Below are positions 16,831 to 25,568 of a stretch of 64,000 nt of DNA, in pieces. The position numbers and the translations under genes were made by a program. The DNA comes from Paenochrobactrum gallinarii (GTDB taxonomy: Bacteria; Pseudomonadota; Alphaproteobacteria; Rhizobiales; Rhizobiaceae). Numbering within the stretch: the first letter of the stretch is position 1; every line of letters starts with the position of its first letter. The notes below the pieces were generated by a model. It ran no database searches. It was not told where the DNA came from and saw nothing but the letters and a program-made list of their open reading frames with translations. The DNA lies in NCBI RefSeq assembly GCF_014205685.1, contig NZ_JACIIU010000002.1:248001-312000 (forward strand), in the 5' to 3' direction.

Positions 16831-18333
16831 TTACTGAAACGCAGTTTCGTAGAAGCTGCGTAATTTACGAGAATGCAGACGCTCTTGTGGCATTGCTGCA
16901 ATTTTTTCCATTGCTCTGATGCCGATATGTAAATGCTGCGCCACTTGACGCTGATAGAACTCGGTCGCCATTCCCGGTAGTTTCAGCTCACCATGCAATG
17001 GCTTATCTGAAACACAAAGCAAAGTGCCATAAGGCACACGGAAACGGAAACCATTAGCGGCAATAGTGGCAGATTCCATATCCAAAGCAATGGCACGCGA
17101 TTGCGAAAGACGTTGCACAGGTCCTCGCTCATCACGTAGTTCCCAATTGCGGTTATCAATAGTGGCAACCGTACCGGTTCTCATGATCCGCTTCAGATCA
17201 TAGCCTTCCAGACCAGTAATTTCCTCCACCGCATCCTCTAGCGGCACCTGAATTTCGGCCAAAGCCGGAATTGGCACCCAGACGGGCAAATCATCATCCA
17301 ACACGTGATCTTCGCGCACATAAGCATGCGCAAGAACATAATCACCCAATTGCTGACTGTTGCGCAAGCCGGCACAATGGCCAAGCATCAGCCATGCATG
17401 CGGACGAAGAACAGCAATATGGTCGGTAATGGTTTTCGCATTTGATGGCCCAACCCCGATATTGACCATGGTGATACCGGAATGATCATCGCGTTGCAGA
17501 TGGTAAGCCGGCATTTGCGGCAGCCGCGATGCAGCAGTGCCAAGGGATGGCGCCGTTTCACCAGCAAGTGTCACGAGATTGCCCGGCTCAACAAAGCGGG
17601 TGTAACCGCCGCCACCTTCCGCCATTAACTTGCGGGCATAATTACAAAACTCGTCAATATAGAACTGGTAATTAGTGAAAAGCACATAATTTTGAAAATG
17701 TGCAGGGCTGGTAGCCGTATAATGCGCCAGACGCTGCAAGGAATAATCAATGCGCTGCGCCGTAAAAGGCGCAAGCGGCATTGCCTCACCCGGTATCAGA
17801 TCAATATCACCATTAGCGATTTTATCATCGGTGCTGCTGAGATCCGGCACATCAAACAAATCACGCAAAGGATGTGCAAAAGCATTGGCCACTGCACCAT
17901 CGACATGAGTGCCTTCAAGAAAAGCAAAATGAAGCGGAATAGGTGTTGATGATTCCTGCACTGTAACGCTGACATTATGATTGCGCATTAACAGGCGGAT
18001 TTGTTCAATCAGATAGTGCTCAAACAGATCAGGGCGTGTGATGGTTGCAGTATAATCACCAGGCGCAGACACGTGACCATAAGCCAAACGCGTATCAACA
18101 TGCGCAAAACTGGTGGTTGAGAGTTTCAGCTCCGGATAGAAGGCACGATAACGGCGCGCTTCCATTTTCCCCAAGGCTACATTCTCAAAAGCATCACGCA
18201 AAAAGGCAGTATTACGTTCATAAAGTTTGCGCAGTGCCGCTACGGCGGCACGGGCATCGTCAAAATTCTCTGCTGCTGCCAGAGGCGGCGTCATGATTTC
18301 AGAAAGAAAAGGGAGATCGGTTTTGTTTGTCAT
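16831..18333 (-). CDS. amn: AMP nucleosidase
   Basis: 500-residue enzyme hydrolysing AMP to adenine and ribose 5-phosphate. It has the N-terminal AMN regulatory domain (about 15-175, with RYRAFYPELKLST) and the C-terminal nucleoside-phosphorylase-like domain (about 280-480) including NIGVGPSNAKTITDH, MLGHCAGLR and ALDMESATIAANGFRFRVPYG. Length and both domains match the bacterial Amn family. Monocistronic on the minus strand; upstream lie two tiny membrane-protein genes in the same orientation. Confidence 0.94.
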   Translation of the reverse strand: MTNKTDLPFLSEIMTPPLAAAENFDDARAAVAALRKLYERNTAFLRDAFENVALGKMEARRYRAFYPELKLSTTSFAHVDTRLAYGHVSAPGDYTATITRPDLFEHYLIEQIRLLMRNHNVSVTVQESSTPIPLHFAFLEGTHVDGAVANAFAHPLRDLFDVPDLSSTDDKIANGDIDLIPGEAMPLAPFTAQRIDYSLQRLAHYTATSPAHFQNYVLFTNYQFYIDEFCNYARKLMAEGGGGYTRFVEPGNLVTLAGETAPSLGTAASRLPQMPAYHLQRDDHSGITMVNIGVGPSNAKTITDHIAVLRPHAWLMLGHCAGLRNSQQLGDYVLAHAYVREDHVLDDDLPVWVPIPALAEIQVPLEDAVEEITGLEGYDLKRIMRTGTVATIDNRNWELRDERGPVQRLSQSRAIALDMESATIAANGFRFRVPYGTLLCVSDKPLHGELKLPGMATEFYQRQVAQHLHIGIRAMEKIAAMPQERLHSRKLRSFYETAFQ

Positions 18334-18386
18334 AGCTCACTATATAGCGAGTCGAATGACAACTGGGAGTATATAGAAGTATATTT

Positions 18387-18554
18387 TTACGCTGCACGTT
18401 GCAGACTAACAAAAATAACCAATCCGGCAGCGCTGATTTTGGGCGGATAAGCGGAATTTAATAAAGCGAACGATGCTGGCGGGCCGATAAAGACCGTGCA
18501 AAAAATCAACATGCGAACCATCAGGGCAAAATAAGCGAAGACAGAGCTCATCAT
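18387..18554 (-). CDS. Small membrane protein, 55 aa (second of a coupled pair)
   Basis: A 55-residue ORF starting MMSSVFAYFALMVRMLIF, with a hydrophobic segment at 5-35 and a second at about 40-50. Its ATG overlaps the stop of the 42-residue gene upstream (ATGA), a hallmark of translational coupling. Not recognised as a known family. The gene lies between amn and the 42-residue gene, all on the minus strand. Confidence 0.45.
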   Translation of the reverse strand: MMSSVFAYFALMVRMLIFCTVFIGPPASFALLNSAYPPKISAAGLVIFVSLQRAA

Positions 18555-18679
18555 GGCAGCACCTTCGCAGTGTTCATGGCGAGATGCTGAATACCTTGAT
18601 CAAATTTACCGACAGTGCTGAGCGAAACCAGCACAATCCCTGCAAATAACAATATGGCGATAACAGATTTGTTGAGCAT
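18551..18679 (-). CDS. Small membrane protein, 42 aa (first of a coupled pair)
   Basis: A 42-residue ORF starting MLNKSVIAILLFAGIVLVSL, with one hydrophobic helix (about 4-21) and a soluble tail containing GKFDQGIQHLA. AAGGGG lies about 7 bp before the ATG, better than for the longer frame upstream. The stop overlaps the ATG of the 55-residue gene. The hydrophobic start could be a signal anchor. Family not recognised. Confidence 0.55.
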   Translation of the reverse strand: MLNKSVIAILLFAGIVLVSLSTVGKFDQGIQHLAMNTAKVLP

Positions 18680-18861
18680 GTTGATCCCCTTCTTTGACGA
18701 TATGGAACCATCATAGAAAATCGGACTGAACCTTCCCTGAGGCAGCCATTCATGCAGCATTCATATTGATTAATAAGTCTAAAAACTTGCGAGCGCCCCT
18801 TGCAGGATAAAATACAAGGCATATGTTCAAGCTATATCACCGCCATAATCGGGAGTTCCTT

Positions 18862-19569
18862 ATGACCACGCAAACCAAACCTATTGAGCTTTATTATTGG
18901 CCGACCCCCAATGGCTGGAAAATCAGCATTATGCTGGAAGAATTGGGCATTCCTTATGAAGTCAAATATATCAATATCGGCAAAGGTGATCAGTTCGAGC
19001 CATCTTTTTTGAAAATTGCGCCGAATAACCGTATGCCAGCGATTATTGATCCTGAAGGCCCTGATGGTCAGCCGATTTCTGTGTTTGAATCAGGTGCAAT
19101 CCTGCAATATCTCGGCCGTAAGTTTAACCGCTTCTATCCGGAGAACGAACGCGCTCGTGTGGCCGTTGATGAGTGGTTGATGTGGCAGATGGGCGGACTT
19201 GGCCCTATGTCCGGTCAGGCAGGTCATTTCCGCGTTTATGCACCTGAAAAAGTACAATATGGCATTGATCGCTACACCAATGAAGTTAACCGCCTCTATG
19301 GCGTGTTAAACCGTCAACTGGAAGGTAAAGACTATATTGCAGGTGACTATTCCATCGCTGATATGGCTTGTGTCGGCTGGATTAGCGCGTACAAAAATTA
19401 TGATCAGAAGCTGGAAGATTTCCCTAACCTGAAGCGTTGGTATGAGCTGATGCTTACCCGTCCGGCGGTTCAACGCGGCATGGAACTTGGTAAAACTGAG
19501 CGTGAAAAATCCAATCTTGCCACGGATAAACAGGCACAGAGCATTCTGTTCGGGCAAAAAGCCAAATAA
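18862..19569 (+). CDS. Glutathione S-transferase (YfcG/Ure2p-like)
   Basis: 235-residue GST. The thioredoxin-like N-terminal domain (about 6-90) begins IELYYWPTPNGWKISIMLEE, where TPNGWK is the YfcG/Ure2p-type active-site loop with Asn in place of the usual Ser/Tyr. FESGAILQYLGRKF is the glutathione-binding segment, and the helical C-terminal domain contains YIAGDYSIADMACVGW. The start MTTQTKPIE at 18862 is chosen because GGGAG lies 8 bp upstream. Related enzymes act as disulfide-bond reductases. Divergent from the tiny membrane-protein pair; followed by a terminator. Confidence 0.92.
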   Translation: MTTQTKPIELYYWPTPNGWKISIMLEELGIPYEVKYINIGKGDQFEPSFLKIAPNNRMPAIIDPEGPDGQPISVFESGAILQYLGRKFNRFYPENERARVAVDEWLMWQMGGLGPMSGQAGHFRVYAPEKVQYGIDRYTNEVNRLYGVLNRQLEGKDYIAGDYSIADMACVGWISAYKNYDQKLEDFPNLKRWYELMLTRPAVQRGMELGKTEREKSNLATDKQAQSILFGQKAK

Positions 19570-19594
19570 TTCGTCAGCGATTTCGTGATTTTTT

Positions 19595-19630
19595 AAAAGC
19601 GCCATATGAACATTCATGTGGCGCTTTTTA
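19595..19630 (+). terminator. Intrinsic terminator after the GST gene
   Basis: AAAAGCGCCA and TGGCGCTTTT pair, with a further TGAA/TTCA inner stem, and a T-run follows on the plus strand. Confidence 0.88.
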
Positions 19631-19821
19631 TCAGCCCGAAGCGAAACCAGCTTTTTTCAACCACGCCTATCTTGAATAAGAGCTGTGGCTTTCCGGCCAC
19701 GAAATTTTGCTCACTTTGTATTAAGCATGTCATTTAACCGCCAGTTTAAACCCTGTCCTTTATGATCCGCCTGTCAAACAACAATACCCCACGCTTTGTT
19801 GTAAAACAGGAATTGAGAACG

Positions 19822-20079
19822 ATGGCACAGTTTGAAAAATCCGCTGAAGAAGATGACATTGTCACGGAAGAGCAAATTCTCTTCGAAATGGGTGTCATGT
19901 ACGCCACTGGTCGCGATTGCGATATTAATGTTATTGAAGCGCACAAATGGTTGAATATTGCAGCCATTCGCGGCCACAAACAGGCTGCGGACATGCGCAC
20001 ACAACTGGCAGGCACCATGTCCAAAGCAGAACTGGCAACGGCACTGCGTGAAGCGCGCAAATGGATGACAATGCATTAA
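19822..20079 (+). CDS. Sel1-like repeat protein, 85 aa
   Basis: 85-residue acidic-start protein with one and a half Sel1-like (TPR-type) helices: FEMGVMYATGRDCDINVIEA then HKWLNIAAIRGHKQAADMR. The pattern matches the short Sel1-repeat proteins that are common in this order, whose role is unknown. The start MAQFEKSAEEDD is preferred to one 20 codons upstream, with GGAATTGAG before it. Probably cytoplasmic; no signal sequence. Confidence 0.72.
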   Translation: MAQFEKSAEEDDIVTEEQILFEMGVMYATGRDCDINVIEAHKWLNIAAIRGHKQAADMRTQLAGTMSKAELATALREARKWMTMH

Positions 20080-20259
20080 GAATGCTGCATATATTTTATA
20101 AAAGACGCTTAATACTTATAGTTGAGTGCAAGATGCATAATTCTGTTTAATAAAATTCATAGAAAAACAGCATATATTATTGAATTTCACACCTGACTAT
20201 CTTGTCGTCCTTGAGGATAAGTACATATAATATCGGCAATTTAAAACAGGAGTTTTATT

Positions 20260-20910
20260 ATGCTTATTCGTTCACTGGCAGGTCTGGCAGGCACAGCTCT
20301 GGTGGCAACCGTTGCCGCAATGGCCACAACGGCACCAGCAAATGCACTGACCATGCAAGAATGCAGCGCCAAATATCAGGCTGCTAAAGATGCAGGCACC
20401 CTCGGCGGACTTAACTGGAACCAGTATCGTAAAGCCGAGTGTGGCAGCGACACCGCCACAGAAGCTCCTGCCAAGTCAACAAGCTCTAAAAAAGAAACTC
20501 CAGCTAAAAAGCCTGCCAAAGCGGCAGCTGCTGCTGAGCCTAAAAGCCTCACCATGCAGCAATGTGGTGCCAAATATCAGGCTGCTAAAGATGCCGGTGT
20601 TGATAATGGCATGAAATGGAATGATTTCCGCAAAGCTGAATGTGGCCCGGGTGCTGATTTAACAGCTCTAAGCACCGATGGTGAGCGCGAGCCACCAGCA
20701 CCAACAACCGCAGCACCACGCGGCGTTACTTTCCCTAGAAATGTTTCTGCCAAGTTTTCGCATGAAAGCGCGGGTAAAGCACGTATGCATACCTGCCTCG
20801 AACAATATCATGCATTGAAAGATAAGAACGCTTTGAATGGCCTGAAGTGGATTCAAAAAGGCGGCGGTTATTACAGTCTCTGCAACGCACGTCTCAAAGC
20901 CAGCTCATAA
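20260..20910 (+). CDS. Secreted three-repeat protein with paired cysteines (PsiF-like)
   Basis: 216-residue exported protein: signal peptide 1-29 (cleavage near ANA-L), then three copies of a Cys-bounded repeat. Repeat 1 is 35-61 (CSAKYQAAKDAG ... RKAEC), repeat 2 is 102-128 (CGAKYQAAKDAG ... FRKAEC), and repeat 3 is 179-208, diverged (CLEQYHALKDKN ... YYSLC). An Ala/Lys/Pro-rich linker (about 65-95) and a Pro/Thr linker (145-155) separate them. Each repeat probably closes one disulfide. The repeat resembles PsiF and related periplasmic repeats; function unknown. GGAG lies before the ATG, and a strong terminator follows. Confidence 0.7.
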   Translation: MLIRSLAGLAGTALVATVAAMATTAPANALTMQECSAKYQAAKDAGTLGGLNWNQYRKAECGSDTATEAPAKSTSSKKETPAKKPAKAAAAAEPKSLTMQQCGAKYQAAKDAGVDNGMKWNDFRKAECGPGADLTALSTDGEREPPAPTTAAPRGVTFPRNVSAKFSHESAGKARMHTCLEQYHALKDKNALNGLKWIQKGGGYYSLCNARLKASS

Positions 20911-20929
20911 GCTATCGTAAATGACAACT

Positions 20930-20964
20930 AAGCCGCGGTCAGAGCGCCTGACCGCGGCTTATTT
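20930..20964 (+). terminator. Intrinsic terminator after the three-repeat protein
   Basis: AAGCCGCGGTCA (20930-20941) pairs perfectly with TGACCGCGGCTT (20949-20960) over 12 bp; the tail is ATTTAAT, a weak T-run. Confidence 0.82.
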
Positions 20965-21029
20965 AATAGTTCAATGGCGCATAAGTCCGTCAACCACACT
21001 ATAATAGCGTGAAGATAGTTCCTTCTGCC

Positions 21030-21413
21030 ACATTATCTTTACGGCGGTCGAGACGGGCACCTTCTCCGGTCAATATTTACATATGACGCAGACGCGTACT
21101 TCACCGACATTATCTTTACGGCGGTCGAGGCAGTCACCTTCTCCGGTCAATATTTACATATGACGCAGACGCGTACTTCACCGACATTATCTTACGGCGG
21201 TCGAGACGGACACTATCTCCGGTCAATATCTACATATGACGCAGACGGGTCCTTCGCCGACATTATCTTACGGCGGTCGAGACGGACACTATCTCCGGTC
21301 AATATCTACATAATGGCGTAGACGGGTCCTTCGCCGACATTATCTTACGGCGGTCGGGACGGACACCATCTCCGGCCAATATTTACATATTGGCGTAGAC
21401 GGGTCCTTCGCCG
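21030..21413. repeat. Five-unit tandem array of 76-77 bp grown from the ETF-QO gene end
   Basis: Units beginning ACATTATCTT start at 21030, 21107, 21184, 21260 and 21337, about 76-77 bp apart, each containing CGGCGGTCGAG, TCTCCGGTCAATAT and GACG(G/C)GTCCTTCGCCG-like blocks. The last unit runs into the ETF-QO gene: its stop (21383-21385) and last codons lie within it. Read on the minus strand, an outer unit still encodes GEGPVYAIM followed by a stop, nearly the gene's own ending GEGPVYANM. The array therefore arose by duplication of the gene's 3' end and spacer. Units nearest each other are most alike. Confidence 0.92.
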
Positions 21414-23047
21414 CCTTGTGGCGGTACCCAATTGATATTTTGGTTCGGGTCTTTGATGTCGCAGGTTTTACAATGAACGCAATTCTGCGCATTGATCACG
21501 TAAGTCTCCTGCCCGTCCTTCTCCACCCACTCATAAACACCAGCAGGGCAATAACGTGCCGACGGCCCGTCATAAACGCCGAGCTCCGATGTCACCTGCA
21601 AAGCCATATTCTGCACCAGTAGATGCACCGGCTCATTTTCTTCATGATTGGTATTCGAAAGAAACACTGATGACAAACGGTCAAATGTCAGCACACCATC
21701 AGGTTTCGGATAATCAATTTTCTTATGCTTGTCCGCAGGCTCCAAAGAAGCAGCATCGGTTTTACCGTGCTTCAACGTGCCAAATAAAGAAACACCAAAC
21801 AATGTGTTCGTCCACATATCCAAGCCACCAAGACCGACACCAACAAGTGTTCCGAACTTCGACCAGAGCGGCTTAACATTGCGCACTTTTTTCAGATCTT
21901 TGCCAATATCACTACTGCGCCAGCTATTTTCATAATCGACTAGCTCATCATTGGTTCGGCCATTTTCAAGTGCCGCCACTACGCTTTCTGCTGCCTGTAT
22001 GCCTGAAAGAACTGCATTATGGCTGCCTTTGATGCGTGGCACATTCACAAACCCTGCCGAGCAACCAAGCAATGCACCACCCGGGAAGCAAAGTTTTGGC
22101 ACGGATTGCCAGCCACCCTCGGTTATTGCGCGGGCACCATAAGAAACACGCTTGGCACCTTCAAACACATCTTTGATGGCAGGATGCGTTTTAAAGCGTT
22201 GGAACTCTTCAAATGGCGAAAGATATGGATTTTTATAATTCAGGTGAACAACAAAACCCACTGCCACCATATTATCTTCCAGATGGTAAAGGAAAGAGCC
22301 GCCACCGGTTTTCATATCAAGCGGCCAACCGAATGAATGCTGTACCAAGCCCAATTTATGTTTGGATGGATCAACTTGCCACAGCTCTTTCAAACCAATG
22401 CCGTATTTGGCAGGCTCGCGATCAGCATCCAGTTTGAAATGCTCGATCAGCTGCTTTGCAAGTGAACCGCGCGCACCTTCACCAATGAGCACATATCTGC
22501 CCATCAAGGCCATGCCGCGGGTATAATTTGGCCCATATGTGCCATCTTTTTCAATGCCCATATCGCCGGTCGCAACACCATTGACCGCGCCATTTTCATC
22601 GTAAAGCACTTCCGTTGCTGCAAAGCCCGGATAGATTTCAACACCCAGCGCCTCGGCGCGTGATGCCAGCCAACGTGCGACATTGCCAAGTGAAACAATA
22701 TAATTGCCGTGATTATTCATCAAAGGCGGCATCAGCATATTAGGCAAACGCACCGAACCTGCTGGCCCAAGCAAAAGAAAATGATCAGCTGTCACAGGTG
22801 TTTTAAACGGATGATCAGGATCATCGCGCCAATCAGGGATCAGCTTTTCGATACCGACAGGATCAACCACCGCGCCGGACAAAACATGTGCGCCAACTTC
22901 GGCACCTTTTTCCAGCACGACAACAGATAAATCAGGCGATAATTGTTTTAAACGAATAGCCGCAGCCAATCCGGCAGGCCCTGCCCCCACGATAACAACA
23001 TCAAACTCCATGCTCTCGCGTTCAGGCAGTTCAGCAGCTTCGGTCAT
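21383..23047 (-). CDS. Electron-transfer flavoprotein-ubiquinone oxidoreductase
   Basis: 554-residue inner-membrane-associated FAD and [4Fe-4S] protein that passes electrons from ETF (fatty-acid and amino-acid dehydrogenases) to ubiquinone. N-terminal Rossmann FAD motif VVIVGAGPAGLAAAIRLKQ (about 18-36); middle quinone and FAD domain with ITEGGWQSVPKLCFPGGALL; C-terminal 4Fe-4S segment with CPAGVYEW, NCVHCKTCDIKDP. All four cluster cysteines are present. Length matches the family. The end of the gene is the source of the tandem array downstream. Confidence 0.95.
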   Translation of the reverse strand: MTEAAELPERESMEFDVVIVGAGPAGLAAAIRLKQLSPDLSVVVLEKGAEVGAHVLSGAVVDPVGIEKLIPDWRDDPDHPFKTPVTADHFLLLGPAGSVRLPNMLMPPLMNNHGNYIVSLGNVARWLASRAEALGVEIYPGFAATEVLYDENGAVNGVATGDMGIEKDGTYGPNYTRGMALMGRYVLIGEGARGSLAKQLIEHFKLDADREPAKYGIGLKELWQVDPSKHKLGLVQHSFGWPLDMKTGGGSFLYHLEDNMVAVGFVVHLNYKNPYLSPFEEFQRFKTHPAIKDVFEGAKRVSYGARAITEGGWQSVPKLCFPGGALLGCSAGFVNVPRIKGSHNAVLSGIQAAESVVAALENGRTNDELVDYENSWRSSDIGKDLKKVRNVKPLWSKFGTLVGVGLGGLDMWTNTLFGVSLFGTLKHGKTDAASLEPADKHKKIDYPKPDGVLTFDRLSSVFLSNTNHEENEPVHLLVQNMALQVTSELGVYDGPSARYCPAGVYEWVEKDGQETYVINAQNCVHCKTCDIKDPNQNINWVPPQGGEGPVYANM

Positions 23048-23308
23048 TTACGCCTCCGATTTATTTTCTTGTCGTCTGCGCCCTGCGCGGGCTGCCTCGT
23101 CAGGCTGTTTTTGTTTTTTTGTACTAACGGTATCGCAAAATTAGAATTAATCGCCTATGCGTCCTAACGTCCGTATTAAACAGTACAGACACATTTACCT
23201 CATGTCTCACTAAAGATATTACTTTTCTCTCAACAGACAGGTTGCACTTGCATTAACGCACAGAATTTGCCACCCCCTGTCTATAGACAGCTTTGGAGAT
23301 CCAAACTG

Positions 23309-24205
23309 ATGACTGCCGGACAAATCACATATGATATGGATGAGCTGCTGCATTTTTATGCAGAATCCGGCTTGGACATAGCTTTGTCTGAAGAGCCAGT
23401 GGATCAGTTTGCAGCATCCGAAAAGGCTGAAAGACTGCGCAAAGAACAGCTCAGTCAGATGGCGGCACAAAGACAGCCGCAAAATGCGCAGCGTCAAGCG
23501 CAATCAAATCAACGCCCAGCAAATGCTGCACCAGCAACCCGAGCAGCACCAACGCCGGTATTTGCGCCCAGCACAAGCCAAGCAGTGCCGGACGCGCAGC
23601 AAATTGCTCTGGCGCGCGAAAGTGCGGCCAGTGCCAATACATTGCAGGAGTTGCGCGAGCGCCTTGCAGCTTTTGATGGTTGCGGACTGAAGTTCACAGC
23701 CAAAAATCTGTGCTTTGAAGACGGCAACCCCGATGCTGCGATTATGTTTGTCGGTGATGTGCCGGGGCGCGATGAAGATATGGAAGGCCTGCCATTTGCA
23801 GGGCGTACCGGTCAGTTGTTTGACAATATGCTCAGTGCAATCGGCCTCACCCGAGAACAAACCTACCTCGCTAATATGATTTGCTGGAGGCCACCAGGCA
23901 ATCGCATTCCTACACCATTGGAAATTGAACTCTGCCAGCCATTTATCGAACGGCAGATTGCACTGGCAAATCCAAAAATTATTGTCAGCTTTGGCGGCCC
24001 TGTCACCAAATTACTCACTAATGCTGCCGATACGATTTTGCGGGTAAGAGGGAACTGGCTGTCACATGCAACGGCGGCAGGCGTGCAAATACCTGTTATG
24101 CCAAGCCTGCATCCGGCCTATCTGTTACGCAGTCCTGCACAAAAGCGCTTTGCATGGCAGGACTTATTAAGCGTTAAAGCCAAATTACAAGAGTTGGGCG
24201 CGTAA
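23309..24205 (+). CDS. Uracil-DNA glycosylase, family 4
   Basis: 298-residue repair enzyme with an N-terminal extension of about 90 residues rich in Gln, Ala and Pro (about 55-105, low complexity), followed by the family-4 core. Core motifs: GDVPGRDEDMEGLPFAGRTG (active site, about 152-171), NMICWRPPGNRIPTPLEIEL (cluster Cys), and PSLHPAYLLRSPAQKR (DNA-binding His loop). Cysteines GCGLKFTAKNLC and the later CWRPP ... LCQPF supply the usual four [4Fe-4S] ligands. The start MTAGQITYDMDELLHFY is the family's usual beginning. It is the second uracil glycosylase in the window, unrelated in family to the first. Confidence 0.9.
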   Translation: MTAGQITYDMDELLHFYAESGLDIALSEEPVDQFAASEKAERLRKEQLSQMAAQRQPQNAQRQAQSNQRPANAAPATRAAPTPVFAPSTSQAVPDAQQIALARESAASANTLQELRERLAAFDGCGLKFTAKNLCFEDGNPDAAIMFVGDVPGRDEDMEGLPFAGRTGQLFDNMLSAIGLTREQTYLANMICWRPPGNRIPTPLEIELCQPFIERQIALANPKIIVSFGGPVTKLLTNAADTILRVRGNWLSHATAAGVQIPVMPSLHPAYLLRSPAQKRFAWQDLLSVKAKLQELGA

Positions 24206-24224
24206 GATCAAACAGTTACGCAAA

Positions 24225-25187
24225 TCATGGAATGGTTTGCGGTGAGTTTGATTTTTGCGGTGGAAGCGCCAATTTACGCTCACGCAAGATCACGAAAATA
24301 CCGGCCATCATTACAATAGCACTGCCGATCAGCATAGTGACGGTTGGTATATCGCCAAAAATCAAAAAACCGATGATGAGACTAAGCACCATCGATGTAT
24401 ATTCAAACGGTGCAATCGTCGACATCGGCGCATGACGATAAGATTCTGTCAGCAAGATTTGCGCAATTCCTCCGGCTAAACCTGCACAGATCAACATGAT
24501 CAACTGATGTAAATTAGGCATCACCCAGCCAAATGGCAGTGTCAAAAGGCCAGCAACGGTTGAGGTCAGGGTGAAATAAATCACAATGGTCGAGGTGCGT
24601 TCTTTTTTAACAAGACGTCTGACAAGCACCATAGCAACAGCCGCTAATGCTGCGCCTGCTAGCGCCGCAAGTGCGCCAAACGCTTCCTCCTGCCCTATTT
24701 GGCCTGTCGTAAAAATGCTCATACGCGGCCAGATGATGATCAAAACGCCAATGAGGCCAACAAAAACCGCGCTCCAGCGATAAACGCCGACAAACTCTTT
24801 CAAAACCACAGCACTGAGCATCACGGCAATCAAAGGAGATGCATAGTTGATGGCAACAGATTCAGGCAGCGGCAGTTTTGTCAGCGCAAAAAAGCTGCAA
24901 AACATAGCTGACACACCAACCAAACCACGCCAAACATGGCTGGCTGGCTCTTTGGTTCTAAAGGCACCCTGAAGCTGTCCGCGCCACCACAAATAAAACA
25001 GAATAGAAAATATCGCGAAGAAGGAGCGAAAGAAAACCAACTGACCAACAGGAATATCGTCCGTTGCTTTCAGCAAAGTAGACATCGCAACAAAAACCGA
25101 AACCGATGCTATTTTAAACCCAATGCCCAACATCGGGCGGGAGTAATCTAGATCGGGGCTCACGGACGGTTGCGAAGGGGCGCTCAA
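24225..25187 (-). CDS. EamA/RhaT-family drug/metabolite transporter
   Basis: 320-residue inner-membrane permease with ten predicted helices in two EamA repeats (about 20-155 and 170-300). Family features include LVFFRSFFAIFSIL in the first repeat and APFEYTSMVLSLIIGFLIFGD in the second. Substrate cannot be told from sequence. It is convergent with the family-4 uracil glycosylase (19-bp gap) and divergent from the PAS kinase. Confidence 0.88.
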   Translation of the reverse strand: MSAPSQPSVSPDLDYSRPMLGIGFKIASVSVFVAMSTLLKATDDIPVGQLVFFRSFFAIFSILFYLWWRGQLQGAFRTKEPASHVWRGLVGVSAMFCSFFALTKLPLPESVAINYASPLIAVMLSAVVLKEFVGVYRWSAVFVGLIGVLIIIWPRMSIFTTGQIGQEEAFGALAALAGAALAAVAMVLVRRLVKKERTSTIVIYFTLTSTVAGLLTLPFGWVMPNLHQLIMLICAGLAGGIAQILLTESYRHAPMSTIAPFEYTSMVLSLIIGFLIFGDIPTVTMLIGSAIVMMAGIFVILRERKLALPPQKSNSPQTIP

Positions 25188-25568
25188 TACGCGAATCCTT
25201 TATAATCATACAGAAAACAAGTTCAGAACCTTTTCACTCATAGGCCTGATTCTAACCGAAAACCAGTTCGATATGCCTCTGATTGAGTATTTTTTGGTGC
25301 CTTCGCCGGAAGCGTTAAAAATATATTATCAAATCCGCTCTATGGTTGATGAAGGGTTTATTACAACGGTTGAGCATGGGCTGAAGCATATATGCATCGC
25401 GGGCTTCAAGAGAGAATCATTTCAGCACCGATTCTCAAAAAACGAATCGAATTTAAGAAATAATTAGCAAAAGGACTGGACAGCGCGAATCACTTTTGAT
25501 TCATTAGGTTAGCGAGTGTGTTGCGTCGCGAATCACTTTCAGTGTTGTTGTTATTATGGGGAGCCTCG
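25188..25568. other. Divergent promoter region with a CtrA-like site
   Basis: 381 bp between the EamA permease and the PAS kinase. At 25453-25467, TTAA-GAAATAA-TTAG matches the CtrA box TTAA-N7-TTAA with one mismatch, of interest because the downstream kinase resembles PleC, a member of that circuit. A 64-codon open frame at 25273-25467 lacks a ribosome-binding site and a recognisable product. Confidence 0.4.

Noticed and set aside
21030..21413. CRISPR or dispersed palindromic element
   Set aside because: Whole 76-77 bp units are similar along their length and derive from the adjacent gene end; no constant-repeat/variable-spacer pattern.
25273..25467. 64-codon open frame upstream of the PleC-like kinase
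   Set aside because: No ribosome-binding site, no family resemblance, overlaps promoter-like sequence.
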